A DNA stretch of 50,656 nt from Methylococcaceae bacterium (GTDB lineage: Bacteria > Pseudomonadota > Gammaproteobacteria > Methylococcales > Methylomonadaceae): contig DAOUSN010000015.1 in assembly GCA_030627205.1 (NCBI GenBank), positions 1 to 50,656 of the forward strand. The letters run 5' to 3'. Below, piece by piece: positions 35,407 through 44,643 of this stretch. Made by a program: the position numbers and the translations under genes. Position 1 is the stretch's first letter. Every line of letters starts with the position of its first letter. Under the pieces are notes generated by a model. It was not told the origin of the DNA, searched no databases, and saw nothing but the letters and a program-made list of their open reading frames with translations.

Positions 35407-37170
35407 TTAATAACCGCTCCAAGGACCAAAATATCCAGTATAACCTCGTGACTCCTCAGCCGATTTTAATTGATCGGTATCCGACTCGCCAAAAGGATGT
35501 TGAACAACCGTCATTAAATAACTAAAACCATTCACATCACGGTGGAAATAAGGCGATGTTGTTTCTGAGCCATAAGGGGTTGTAGCTATGCGAGTTAGGC
35601 TTTTAGATTCAACATTAAAAGACCAAATCATATCATTTTGATGCCTGCCAGTATCTTCACCAATAATCAATGTTTTAAAGCCTGGAATAAAAGTGACATT
35701 ATCGGGTTCAGATATTCCATTCACATCACATTCATTAGCCGAATAAGGGCCATTAGCTGGATAGGGGTTATCAGCTTTAGCACCCCGTTTAATCAATCTT
35801 GGGATACCTGAAATAACCCCTCGCATACTTGTTGCGATATAATTTTCATCCAAATCTAAAGCATAAACCGTTCCACAGTAGTTATACGGAACACTCATAT
35901 CGCCTTCACCGTCACTCATTTTTTTAATAATACGAGACATCCCTAGATATAAAGTGTTGGTTGATTCATCCAGAGTAATCCCTTCCATTTTTTCAAATTC
36001 AATGGTTGCTCCTTGTAAAGCGGCATAACGTCTTGTCTCTAAACGAGAAGCAGCTTTATCCATTCCTGATTTAACGGCCAAACACTCATCCCCATAACCC
36101 ACATTAATCGACTGACAATTAGCACTGTCTTCGGAAAAAATATCAGAAAAGGTAACACCACTGTCTATAATCGTTTTAATTTCTGAATCTGTTGCTTTAC
36201 CTAAACTAACCCAAGTCAGTGTTCCTGCCCCCCCATCTAAGTCATATTTACGCTCTTGGTCATTTGTCCACGGGGATGTTTGATGAAATTTAACTGCAAA
36301 TAGCTCACCTGAGCTTAAATCACCTTTTCTATCGGCTTCAAAACGAAATAAACCCACATGAGAGCCGTCATCTGAGGTATAAACTGTTTTTTCATTAGGC
36401 ATAACATTGGATAACTCAATAGCAAAGCGACCCATTGAATAATGCTTCGCCACTGAAGTATTATCGTAATTCGCTATATCGACTTCAATCGTATAACCAT
36501 AATCGTAGGGGTTCATATACTGTAAAGCCAATGCGGGCAACTCCTTATCAGTTGCACCACGAGCGGCAGGAAAATAACGTACCATCGCCGCATTATAATC
36601 ATCTATGGTATTATCACGCCATTGTTTGGCATTAGGCGGATATTCCTCCGACCCTAAATGATTTCCCCAAGGGGTAACACTCCCTGCACAATGCACCCAG
36701 CCGCCATTAAAAGGCGAAAAATCTAAAGGCCGAGTACGTTTAGCGGTTAAAATACCTGATGTTGAATTTTGTTCCATCTCAGTAATATACATTGCAGAAG
36801 GACGCGCTTCAAAATGAGAGACCATGTAAACTTTATCATCCTCTCCTGTAACTAAAGAAGAAAAATCATTATCATTCGATATTTTAATCGAGCCATCTTC
36901 AGACTTAATCGGCTGCCCTTCAATATCAAAGATAGTCCCAAATGCCGCGACTGAACCTTCAGGATTATCCCCAGAACGCATAAGGGTATTGTATTTAAAA
37001 TCCATAACCGCATCGCCAACTTTAACTTGTTGTGAGGTTAATAAGCTACGTTTATCAAAATCATTCGTTGGAACAGGCGCGTTAGTAAACTGTAATAGAT
37101 CTTCAGCATGAACCATTGAACTGCTCATTAAAACTGAATATATAAGTATTTTTGAATACTTTCTTTTCAT
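35407..37170 (-). CDS. PhoX-family protein (DUF839), alkaline phosphatase-like
   Basis: A 587-residue exported protein (signal peptide residues 1-22, ending VHA). The conserved PhoX core is visible: SHFEARPSA, GGWVHCAGSVTPWGNHLGSE near residue 155, TSDDGSHVGLFRFEAD near 270, and MEGITLDESTNTLYLGMS near 395. PhoX enzymes are calcium- and iron-dependent periplasmic phosphatases, but many DUF839 proteins are untested, so activity is inferred. AGAGGA precedes the ATG. Only a single TTGTCAT half-site, not a full Pho box, is seen upstream (near 37280), so phosphate control is not supported. The 284 bases upstream contain no other gene. Confidence 0.8.
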   Translation of the reverse strand: MKRKYSKILIYSVLMSSSMVHAEDLLQFTNAPVPTNDFDKRSLLTSQQVKVGDAVMDFKYNTLMRSGDNPEGSVAAFGTIFDIEGQPIKSEDGSIKISNDNDFSSLVTGEDDKVYMVSHFEARPSAMYITEMEQNSTSGILTAKRTRPLDFSPFNGGWVHCAGSVTPWGNHLGSEEYPPNAKQWRDNTIDDYNAAMVRYFPAARGATDKELPALALQYMNPYDYGYTIEVDIANYDNTSVAKHYSMGRFAIELSNVMPNEKTVYTSDDGSHVGLFRFEADRKGDLSSGELFAVKFHQTSPWTNDQERKYDLDGGAGTLTWVSLGKATDSEIKTIIDSGVTFSDIFSEDSANCQSINVGYGDECLAVKSGMDKAASRLETRRYAALQGATIEFEKMEGITLDESTNTLYLGMSRIIKKMSDGEGDMSVPYNYCGTVYALDLDENYIATSMRGVISGIPRLIKRGAKADNPYPANGPYSANECDVNGISEPDNVTFIPGFKTLIIGEDTGRHQNDMIWSFNVESKSLTRIATTPYGSETTSPYFHRDVNGFSYLMTVVQHPFGESDTDQLKSAEESRGYTGYFGPWSGY

Positions 37171-37454
37171 TGTTCATTCCTCTGCATTTATTGATGAAGA
37201 TACCAAGATTATTTGAACCTGCATAATTATTGATATATACCTTACAATAAAGAAAATTTATTTCAGTTAGATGACAAGGGCTGGATAATAACCAAAGTTT
37301 CGGGATTAATTTCACTCGCACTCGAAAGAGACTAAAATTTTTTATACTTCCCTTTTTTCAATCGGGATAGAAAACTTAAATTATTATTTATTCTAATAAA
37401 TCAGCCAGTTTTTATGAAATGTTCCCTACTTTTCTTACCCAGAACACAGGTTAT

Positions 37455-39470
37455 TTAAGAGTCTAAAGTTTTATCATTCGGCTCTTTTTTTACTCGATCT
37501 TTTCCTAATAAAGGCGACATGGCATTACCTACACTTCCGGTTAAAGTGAACAGATATAAACCTAGAGATCCATACATACGAACATGAAAAAGAAATATCC
37601 CCATAACCCCCATTGCTCCTGATAATATTGACCAAGTAAACCCTGACTTCATATTTTTCTCAATACTAGTTGAAAGTTCAAATAATTCACTTAATTTACT
37701 TAAGTTTTTATCTATAAAAACAATACTTGCTGTATCTGTTGCGATGGTAGTTGCTCCTGCCAATGAAATAGCAACTTGAGCTTTTTTCATTGCAATGGCA
37801 TCATTAATACCATCGCCAACAAAACAAACTTTACGTCCTTGAGCCTGTAACGTTTCAATATGTTTTGCTTTATCTTCTGGTAAAGTTTCTGCAAAAAAAT
37901 CATCAATTCCCAAAATATTTGCCAATCGTTCGGTAGGCTGCTGATGATCGCCTGAAATAATACATAAATTTAATCCTCGTTCCTGTAATTGTTTTACAAT
38001 TCTAGGAATCTCAGGACGTAAAACTACATGTAACTCAATAATCCCTTCTAATTTATTATCAATCGACAAATAGACTAAAGTATGACCTTCGGCATGACTT
38101 ATTGCCGCCCACTCTACTTCTAAGTCAGGAATTTCAACCTCTTCCATAACCATAAATCGCCTACTACCCACACGTATAGTTTGCTCTGCAAGCTCTACTT
38201 TAATACCATAACCCATTTCATAACGACCTTCATCAATCTCTTCAAGAAATAAGTTACGTTCTTGAGCTGCCTTTAAAATAGCCCTTGCTACAGGATGTTT
38301 TTGACGATATTCTGCTGCGGCAGCTAGTGATAAAATTTGATTTTCATTATAATCTCCACAACTGTATATTTTACCAACACAGGGCTCTTCTTGAGTAAGT
38401 GTACCCGTTTTATCAAAAACAACTGTATCAACCTTCGCTAATAATTCTAACGCTCTCCCGTCTTTTATTAAAATACCTTTTTCGGTTGCTATTGTCAGAT
38501 GATTTAACACCCCTAAGGGAACGGCAATACGAATAATGTCAGAAAAATTACAATTAGTAACTGAGATAGCACTCAATGGTCCTAAGGTCAATAATGCCAA
38601 CCCACTAAGACACAATGTAGGGACAGTCAATTGGTTGGCAATTTGAACCCCTTTTGCTTCAACTGTTGATTTATAATCCGTTGTATTTTGTAAAATATCA
38701 CCAATTTGAGCAACCACAGTATCTTTACCCGCTTTTTCTACACGAATAAATAATTTGCCACCAACCAATAATGTGCTAGAAAAAACTTTATCAGCAATCG
38801 TTTTATCTTGTGGTTGTGACTCACCTGTTAACATGTGCTGATCCACAGTAGCCAAACCCTCTACAACTTCACCGTCAAAAGGAATAGTTTCTCCTGCATG
38901 AATCACTATAATCTGCCCTATTTCTACTTCCTCAAAATCTACTTCTAATTCCGTATCATCTACCCATATCCAAACAGTACGAGGATGCGTGTTAAATAAC
39001 TGTAATAATTGTTGATTTGATTCTTCTTCCGTCTTAACTACAATTTTTTGACCTATAAAATAAGCAACGTTAATGAGTGTCGTCACAAAATAAAATTGTG
39101 TTATTAACCCACCAGTAATTGCAATCGTATCAATTATTGTAGAACGTAATTTTTTTTCTTCATATAAACCTTTATAGGCATCAATAAAAATGGGAAATGA
39201 ACTATAGATTGCAACAGGAACACCTATTAATAACAAAGGAGGATAAGCAAATCGAGCAACTCCTGTTAGACCCATTGCAAGTGTAGATAATTTTAAATCA
39301 TGATCGACATCTTCTTTTCGTTGCTCCATATCTTGATGATGTTGCTCAACAACAGTTAAACTATTTTTTCCAACAAGCACTTTTTTTTTATCTTTTTTCC
39401 GTTCACGAAAAAATGATAAAGTACTTGCTATTGCTGTTCCACCACCGATTAATAATAAATGAATCATCAT
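37455..39470 (-). CDS. P1B-like P-type ATPase lacking the CPC metal motif
   Basis: A P-type ATPase of about 671 residues. It has the actuator loop LTGES, the phosphorylated Asp353 in DKTGTLT, an HP pair in RQKHPVARA, and the GDGINDA hinge, so the ATPase cycle looks intact. The membrane helix that normally carries CPC or SPC reads IRIAVPLGVLNHLTIATEKG: the two Cys are replaced (around residue 315). No HMA domain is present; the N-terminus is a short helix and a charged stretch. The ion is therefore unclear. The frame opens at a TTG (39473); I chose the ATG at 39470, though the ATG at 39467 is better spaced from AGGA. It is downstream of a potassium channel gene. Confidence 0.85.
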   Translation of the reverse strand: MMIHLLLIGGGTAIASTLSFFRERKKDKKKVLVGKNSLTVVEQHHQDMEQRKEDVDHDLKLSTLAMGLTGVARFAYPPLLLIGVPVAIYSSFPIFIDAYKGLYEEKKLRSTIIDTIAITGGLITQFYFVTTLINVAYFIGQKIVVKTEEESNQQLLQLFNTHPRTVWIWVDDTELEVDFEEVEIGQIIVIHAGETIPFDGEVVEGLATVDQHMLTGESQPQDKTIADKVFSSTLLVGGKLFIRVEKAGKDTVVAQIGDILQNTTDYKSTVEAKGVQIANQLTVPTLCLSGLALLTLGPLSAISVTNCNFSDIIRIAVPLGVLNHLTIATEKGILIKDGRALELLAKVDTVVFDKTGTLTQEEPCVGKIYSCGDYNENQILSLAAAAEYRQKHPVARAILKAAQERNLFLEEIDEGRYEMGYGIKVELAEQTIRVGSRRFMVMEEVEIPDLEVEWAAISHAEGHTLVYLSIDNKLEGIIELHVVLRPEIPRIVKQLQERGLNLCIISGDHQQPTERLANILGIDDFFAETLPEDKAKHIETLQAQGRKVCFVGDGINDAIAMKKAQVAISLAGATTIATDTASIVFIDKNLSKLSELFELSTSIEKNMKSGFTWSILSGAMGVMGIFLFHVRMYGSLGLYLFTLTGSVGNAMSPLLGKDRVKKEPNDKTLDS

Positions 39471-39536
39471 CAATTCCTATTTTAAAGAGTATTTATATTT
39501 ATGTTACTTTTTATAAACTATTAATTTTGTATTTAA

Positions 39537-41282
39537 TTAGTTTAACTTTCTATCACTAAAATAATCCATTATTTGTGCTAACCATTGAGCAACCCAGCTT
39601 CTAGGCATAAAAGACCCTGTCTGAGTATAAAATAATTTATATTCATTATTAATAATGGCATTAAATAAACATTGCGCCCGTCGTGTTCCACAAAAAAGTA
39701 TTTGATCGCCTTCTTTGATTTTATAATCTTCTTTAGGTAACACAATAAATTCATTTTTTGATTTAATAATAAAAACAACTAATTCTAATAAATTATTCCT
39801 ATTATCAGGATGCTTCAATAAATCACCTAAAAATACATCTTCACCCTTATCAAGCCATTGAATAACCGCTTTACTATGTTCACGGGTAAAATTAATAGTA
39901 GTTAAATAGGGAGTTTTATCACCAATCGTAGTTTTTAAACTTTCAATAACATTCTGCATTTCATCGGCTCGCCCCACTTTGTCTTCTAATAAATAAAAGA
40001 AAAAAGGTTTTAATAAAGGTGCAATTAATAAGAATAATATCTTCCGAGCGGTTACTAAAGTCGGCTGCATGATTATATCGGTTTTACCTGCCTCAAATGC
40101 AACTTCATTTTCATGACGATTTTGTCTAACAATGGTAAATAAATTAGGATTAAAATAACGGGCATTTAATAAAACTCCTAAATTATGCCCATCATCATTT
40201 GTTCCCGCTAAAATACCCACTGCCTCTTCAATTTTTGCTTGCACTAAAGTTTTGGAAGTAGTACGCCCAACAATATAATGATTGGATTCCTCACTTTCAC
40301 AAACATGGGGATCAATAATGGTCGTAGTCACTCCATGTTTAGCTAACACTCTATTAATTTCATAACCCATACGACCATAACCACAAATCACCCACTTTCC
40401 TAACGGAGGATTAATATGATAATTAATCCGTTCTTTCTTTTCTCGAACTAACCAACGATTTAAAGCAAAAAATCCTGGGTTATGTATGGCTGCGGCTAAT
40501 ACTTTAGCAAATGTTTTGAAAGGATCAACAATATGAACTTCCCCACCTAAATTAGCCAAGGTATCTTCAACTACTTCAACTTTAGACATCGTTATAATAA
40601 TAATATTAGGATTTAAAACTCTAGCGGTAGTTGATATTTTTAAATTAATTTCTTCATTATTAGTGATGGCAACAATCGCTTTACAGTTTTTTCGTTTTAC
40701 TCCAGCTTCCAATAAATGTTTTGGAACACTTGCATCCGCATAAAGTCCCATCATTGGAACTTTATAATTACGTAATTGCAAGGCTTTAATTCGCTCTTCA
40801 TTTTCATCAATGATGACACATGCCCACCCATAATCACTTAAACCCCGCGCTAAGACACTCCCTGTATCACCAAAGCCACAAAGAATAAAATAAGGGGTTT
40901 GAATACTACGAACATTACGTGAAAACTTCCACTCGGCTAGTGCATGGATAAAAAAAGGGTTTTGTAATAAGTGAACAATTACCCCAATGGCATAAACCCA
41001 TGTAATAACACTAGTATAAAGACAAATAATTGCCCAAAAACGTTGAGCATCACTAAAAGGATTAGGAATTTCTCCAAAACCTGTGGTTGTTGCGGTATAT
41101 GTCATGAAATAAAACGCATGAAAAATACTCATTGCCTCAGTTTTACCGTCTTTTTCTATCCCTGGTATAAGGGTCATTCCTAAAATAGAAATTGAATAAA
41201 CTAACAATAACGCCATCATCGGTCGACGCATGTCACGCATAACAATAAAAGTAACTCTACTTAAATCAACAGGGGCTGCCAT
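39537..41282 (-). CDS. Two-RCK potassium channel (TrkA-N domain ion channel)
   Basis: A 581-residue channel. Two membrane helices (about 20-40 and 80-105) flank a pore helix and the selectivity filter TTTGFGEIP near residue 67, a variant of the K+ filter TVGYG. Two cytoplasmic RCK/TrkA-N domains follow, with nucleotide-binding motifs ILCGFGDTGSVLARGL (near 132) and VICGYGRMGYEINRVL (near 297), then a TrkA-C-like region. AAGGA precedes the ATG. It lies 25 bases after a small membrane protein gene and precedes the P-type ATPase, so the three probably form one transcript. The expected role is nucleotide-gated K+ flux. Confidence 0.9.
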   Translation of the reverse strand: MAAPVDLSRVTFIVMRDMRRPMMALLLVYSISILGMTLIPGIEKDGKTEAMSIFHAFYFMTYTATTTGFGEIPNPFSDAQRFWAIICLYTSVITWVYAIGVIVHLLQNPFFIHALAEWKFSRNVRSIQTPYFILCGFGDTGSVLARGLSDYGWACVIIDENEERIKALQLRNYKVPMMGLYADASVPKHLLEAGVKRKNCKAIVAITNNEEINLKISTTARVLNPNIIIITMSKVEVVEDTLANLGGEVHIVDPFKTFAKVLAAAIHNPGFFALNRWLVREKKERINYHINPPLGKWVICGYGRMGYEINRVLAKHGVTTTIIDPHVCESEESNHYIVGRTTSKTLVQAKIEEAVGILAGTNDDGHNLGVLLNARYFNPNLFTIVRQNRHENEVAFEAGKTDIIMQPTLVTARKILFLLIAPLLKPFFFYLLEDKVGRADEMQNVIESLKTTIGDKTPYLTTINFTREHSKAVIQWLDKGEDVFLGDLLKHPDNRNNLLELVVFIIKSKNEFIVLPKEDYKIKEGDQILFCGTRRAQCLFNAIINNEYKLFYTQTGSFMPRSWVAQWLAQIMDYFSDRKLN

Positions 41283-41307
41283 TTATATATTTCCTTAATC
41301 CATTTGA

Positions 41308-41691
41308 TTATAAACGTGACATTAAGGTTTCACTCACTAAAATAACCGTCGAAATAATATTAGCCAATAATGCGCCACCAGAGAGCGAGACAATACTTGC
41401 CATAAGCCCTGGAGTTAATCCAGTACCAGTAATATGAACTGCAAACGTCCAATAAATAGCTGCCATAATAAGTTGTAAATCTGCAACTAAACTCGTTGCT
41501 AACAAAACCGCACCAATTTGAGAACGATCACCTAGTTTTAAAATCGTAGCAATTAGATTAACCACAATAACGATAAATAATTCCAGTACATTATGATGCT
41601 CTATTTCATCCATTTCACCTAAAAAAAACCCAAAATTTAAAGTCAGTGCTAACACAATAAAAAAACCAAAGATGACTTTTTCGAGATTCAT
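41308..41691 (-). CDS. Small membrane protein (DUF6394-like) linked to the potassium channel
   Basis: A 127-residue protein with four predicted membrane helices (VIFGFFIVLALTLNFGFFLG, VLELFIVIVVNLIATILKLG, GAVLLATSLVADLQLIMAAI, and a C-terminal helix). The sequence resembles the DUF6394 proteins that, to my recollection, accompany RCK channels in marine gammaproteobacteria. The frame is open to a TTG at 41715, but GGTGGAG lies just before the ATG at 41691, which is the better start. An accessory or regulatory subunit of the channel is a context-based guess. Confidence 0.75.
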   Translation of the reverse strand: MNLEKVIFGFFIVLALTLNFGFFLGEMDEIEHHNVLELFIVIVVNLIATILKLGDRSQIGAVLLATSLVADLQLIMAAIYWTFAVHITGTGLTPGLMASIVSLSGGALLANIISTVILVSETLMSRL

Positions 41692-41797
41692 ATTTTTCTC
41701 CACCACAAATGGCAATATATAAATAAATATTAATAATATTAATTAAATCATGGACAAGGTAAAATAATGATACCTTATCATTAAAATTTAAAAATAA

Positions 41798-42178
41798 ATG
41801 TTAGAATTAGAATCACTAAGAATTGACAAATGGTTATGGGCAGCCCGTTTTTTTAAAACCAGAAAACTTGCATCGGAAGCAGTATCAGGCGGTAAAATCC
41901 ATGTGAATGGACAACGTTGTAAACCAAGTAAAGAAATCAAAATAGGTTTCAAATTATTGATTCATAAAGATCAATATAGTTGGGAAATTCATATTTTAGG
42001 ACTTAACAAACAACGTCGCCCAGCATCAGAGACTATTTTATTATATGAAGAATCGGCTGAAAGCCATAATAAACGTCAACAGCAAATCGAACAACGACAA
42101 TTATTGCCCCATTCAGAACGAGAACAACGACCTAATAAAAAACAACGCCGCCAAATTCATCGTTTTAAGCAAAGCTAA
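41798..42178 (+). CDS. hslR: HslR, ribosome-associated heat shock protein Hsp15
   Basis: A 126-residue RNA-binding protein. An S4 domain occupies the first 70 residues (RIDKWLWAARFFKTRKLASE and then GGKIHVNGQRCKPS), followed by a basic C-terminal tail (EQRPNKKQRRQIHRF). In E. coli Hsp15 rescues stalled 50S subunits carrying a nascent chain. The length fits the family. It stands alone, between two minus-strand groups. Confidence 0.9.
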   Translation: MLELESLRIDKWLWAARFFKTRKLASEAVSGGKIHVNGQRCKPSKEIKIGFKLLIHKDQYSWEIHILGLNKQRRPASETILLYEESAESHNKRQQQIEQRQLLPHSEREQRPNKKQRRQIHRFKQS

Positions 42179-42219
42179 TACTGTCTAAAACTAAGCGTCA
42201 AAATAACCAGTTATAAAAT

Positions 42220-42531
42220 TTATAAACAGGTGGGTGGTTTGGGTAATCCTGCAATTTTACACGCATATTTTAATGGTCCTTGTGGAAATAATTTATGTAA
42301 ATATCGACTATTTCCCTTCTCCACTCCCAATTGTTTAGCAATCGCTTTTGTAAAAACTCGCGCATTGGGCAAGTGTTTAAAGTTTTGATAATAAGTCCGG
42401 ATAAATAAAATAATTTCCCAATGGTTTTCAGTGAGTTCTATTTTATTTATCCGACTTAATGTTAAAGCAACCTCTTTATTCCAATCACTTACTTTACACA
42501 AAAAACCTTCTTCATTTAACACTAATTCCAT
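42220..42531 (-). CDS. DsrC/TusE family sulfur carrier with two C-terminal cysteines
   Basis: A 103-residue carrier protein of sulfur relay. The family core GNSRYLHKLFPQGPLKYA and the C-terminal arm ACKIAGLPKPPTCL are clear. Cys102 is the penultimate residue (CysA), and Cys91 lies 11 residues before it (CysB). TusE of E. coli keeps only CysA, while DsrC proteins of dissimilatory sulfur metabolism have both, so this one looks DsrC-like. It overlaps a tusB/dsrH-like gene by 10 bases, but tusC, tusD and dsrAB are not nearby. It could serve tRNA 2-thiolation or another sulfur trafficking path. Confidence 0.88.
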   Translation of the reverse strand: MELVLNEEGFLCKVSDWNKEVALTLSRINKIELTENHWEIILFIRTYYQNFKHLPNARVFTKAIAKQLGVEKGNSRYLHKLFPQGPLKYACKIAGLPKPPTCL

Positions 42532-42812
42532 GTTTGTATTAACGAATGCTTAAGCGTTAAATTAACAAAATCTTGATAGTTTATTACTTCTATTCCAGTG
42601 ATGATTTCGTGAGGACAAATGCCACGTATTTCTAACTCATTATCTAAAACAAATAATGAATATAACTGGGTCATTACTTTCAATTCAACCGTTTTACTAT
42701 TAGTTTTTAATAATCTAAACAGAGCGTTTTCCATAAAAAGAATACTATCATCGGTTGCTATACGTTGTAACGTTGCGGATTCTAAAGGTGATTGATAAAT
42801 TAGATGGAGCAT
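42522..42812 (-). CDS. tusB: TusB/DsrH family protein
   Basis: A 96-residue protein matching TusB in length and layout: MLHLIYQSP start, DSILFMENALF, YSLFVLDNELEIRGI, and the conserved end INYQDFVNLTLKH. In E. coli TusB is a subunit of the TusBCD sulfur-transfer complex that hands persulfide to TusE for 2-thiouridine formation in tRNA. Here it lies directly before the DsrC-like carrier (10-base overlap), but the TusC and TusD subunits are missing. Its start overlaps the Gdx stop by one base (TAATG), showing coupling. Confidence 0.85.
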   Translation of the reverse strand: MLHLIYQSPLESATLQRIATDDSILFMENALFRLLKTNSKTVELKVMTQLYSLFVLDNELEIRGICPHEIITGIEVINYQDFVNLTLKHSLIQTWN

Positions 42813-43132
42813 TATTCGATATAAGTTAATTTAAGCCCAACAATCCCGACAATAATAAAACTAATTGAAACCAGTCTTATCCAATCAGCTGACTCTTTAA
42901 AAAATACAATCCCTAAAATAGCAACACCTACAGCTCCCATGCCTGTCCAGATTGCATAAGCCGTTCCTAGAGGCAAAGACTTAATAGCAACCATCAACAA
43001 ATAAAAGCTTAAACCCCCTGAAATACAGGTAATAACACTTGGCCATAGTTTGGTAAAACCCTCATTATATTTAAGGCTTAATGCAAAAATAATTTCAGCT
43101 AAACCAGCTGAAAATAAAAGAAACCATGCCAT
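42812..43132 (-). CDS. Gdx/SugE-type small multidrug resistance transporter (guanidinium exporter)
   Basis: A 106-residue protein with four membrane helices. The conserved Glu is in AGLAEIIFALSLKYNEGF, and the sequence SLPLGTAYAIWTGMGAVG is the Gdx/SugE signature, distinct from the EmrE/QacE type. Gdx proteins exchange guanidinium for protons. The frame is open to an ATT at 43153, but the ATG at 43132, preceded by GAGG, gives the family length. It is cotranscribed with tusB and the DsrC-like gene. No guanidine riboswitch was recognised in the 100 bases upstream. Confidence 0.85.
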   Translation of the reverse strand: MAWFLLFSAGLAEIIFALSLKYNEGFTKLWPSVITCISGGLSFYLLMVAIKSLPLGTAYAIWTGMGAVGVAILGIVFFKESADWIRLVSISFIIVGIVGLKLTYIE

Positions 43133-43257
43133 TGATAACCTCGTTAATCTCAATAAAAATTTATCCTAAATTATACTCTATTTGTTTGAAATTCATTAAC
43201 GAAGATAAACTTGATTTAAAATACTCAAATTGTAGCGAGGCTTTCAATCACTATAAC

Positions 43258-44016
43258 TTATGATGATCCTAGTTTAAACGAAAACTCTTTAAATAAAGTT
43301 GTCCAGCTTTTTAAAGCAAATTTAGTCGTTATGATAGCTAAAAAATCTACAAAGCAATAACACGCAGCAACACCACTGGGAGGATTAGCCTGTGTAAAAC
43401 CAAAGATTGGGTCAATTTCAACCCATGCCCACGCACCTGAAAAAGTTCCAACAATTTCCAGCCAGGTACTGATAAAAAATGCCGCTAAATAGATCATAGG
43501 AGTTCGACCTTTCACTAAATAAATTAAGAAAATAGCAAATAATATCGCCCCAGTTATATCTTCACGCGCAGCAAAAATAACCCCCCATAAAGACCAAGCT
43601 ATTCCTATCATTACAGCAATTTTGGCTATTTTTCGCGCATAATTCTGAAAAAATCCAGAACGTGCTAAGGCAATAATGGCTAAATAAACCACTCCATGAC
43701 CAGGGGGAACATAAGCGGGTAAATTATTAAACCGATAAAGATAACACCCCATATAACTAGAAGCAAAAAGTTCTGCCATCGTTGCAAAAATAAGCGTTAG
43801 TATTACCTGCATTCTAATTGTTTTATTTTCCCCCCAGAGCATTAAAATCAATGCACTCCATGTCATAAGGGCTAATATTTTTTGATCTTCTAAAGTTCCC
43901 TCAGTTCCATCGTAATTTACCACAATCGTAATCAGGATAAGCGAAAATAAAATAAGGATATAATCTCTATTATGATGGGAGGCGTGAGGATTTGAAATAG
44001 GAAAATAAGATTGCAT
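43258..44016 (-). CDS. Integral membrane protein of unknown function
   Basis: A 252-residue polytopic membrane protein with about seven hydrophobic segments. Distinct conserved-looking motifs are FASSYMGCYLYRFNNLPAYV followed by PPGHGVVYL, then STWLEIVGTFSGAW, then NPPSGVAACYCF. I do not recognise a named family. The His in PPGHG and the NPPSG loop are candidates for a functional site. It ends about 100 bases before the Gdx promoter region and starts 10 bases after the YaiL-like gene, so it may be cotranscribed with the latter. Confidence 0.75.
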   Translation of the reverse strand: MQSYFPISNPHASHHNRDYILILFSLILITIVVNYDGTEGTLEDQKILALMTWSALILMLWGENKTIRMQVILTLIFATMAELFASSYMGCYLYRFNNLPAYVPPGHGVVYLAIIALARSGFFQNYARKIAKIAVMIGIAWSLWGVIFAAREDITGAILFAIFLIYLVKGRTPMIYLAAFFISTWLEIVGTFSGAWAWVEIDPIFGFTQANPPSGVAACYCFVDFLAIITTKFALKSWTTLFKEFSFKLGSS

Positions 44017-44026
44017 TACATTTAGA

Positions 44027-44572
44027 CTACCACATCAAATCATCAGGGACTTGATAAGCGGCATAAGCATCATCTTCATCTATTGAATCAGAAATCTTAC
44101 GTTCATTTAGTAACAATACACAACTTTCATCACGCTGACGAATTTTTTCAGCCACTTCTGCCGTCACAATTTCATAGCGTTTTTCTATTTTTACAACCGC
44201 TAAACGACCATTAACCAGTTGCTCTCGAACATCCGTACTCACATAAATCTTTTTTATCGTAGAACCATCACTAAAATTATAAGCTTCACCATCTACATCT
44301 TGAGGTACTTTTGTCGTGTCAATTAATTGCTTGATTTGTGCGATAAGAGCTTTTTTTTCTGCAAACTGTTGTTTTTGTAAATTTAACGCTTTATCTTTCT
44401 CAATCAGCTTAAGTTTAGCCCGTTTCATTGCTGCTGCGGTTTCATCAGTTACCACAATTTTATTTTTACGCACAGCTTGAACCTGTTTACGCTTATTAGT
44501 TTTTGAAGTTTTCGCTTTTGCTTTATTAGTCAGCCCCGCGCCTAATAATTGCTCTTGTAATGATTTTGCCAC
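44027..44572 (-). CDS. DUF2058 protein (YaiL-like)
   Basis: A 181-residue basic protein. The N-terminus (AKSLQEQLLGAGLTNKAKA) and the middle (NFSDGSTIKKIYVSTDVREQL followed by VNGRLAVVK) match DUF2058/YaiL, a family of nucleoid- or ribosome-associated proteins of unknown function. The first third is very Lys-rich. The start codon is GTG at 44572, chosen because it gives the family N-terminus; no ribosome site is obvious. It lies after leuA, separated by a hairpin. Confidence 0.82.
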   Translation of the reverse strand: MAKSLQEQLLGAGLTNKAKAKTSKTNKRKQVQAVRKNKIVVTDETAAAMKRAKLKLIEKDKALNLQKQQFAEKKALIAQIKQLIDTTKVPQDVDGEAYNFSDGSTIKKIYVSTDVREQLVNGRLAVVKIEKRYEIVTAEVAEKIRQRDESCVLLLNERKISDSIDEDDAYAAYQVPDDLMW

Positions 44573-44602
44573 GATATTTTGTTAAATTAAAGTTAAATAA
44601 AC

Positions 44603-44626
44603 GAGTCGTTTTTTTGTAAACGACTC
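44603..44626 (-). terminator. Hairpin terminator after leuA
   Basis: A 9-bp perfect stem (GAGTCGTTT, 44603-44611, with AAACGACTC, 44618-44626) and a 6-base loop, 17 bases after the leuA stop on the minus strand. The U tract is imperfect (GTTTATTT), so termination may be partial. Confidence 0.65.
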
Positions 44627-44643
44627 AAACTTAGATGGTTAAT

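Noticed and set aside
37171-37454. Pho box upstream of the PhoX-like gene
   Set aside because: Only one TTGTCAT half-site is visible and the second half is absent.
43133-43257. Possible guanidine riboswitch upstream of the Gdx gene
   Set aside because: I could not find the paired ACGR hairpins of guanidine-II or the conserved core of the other classes.
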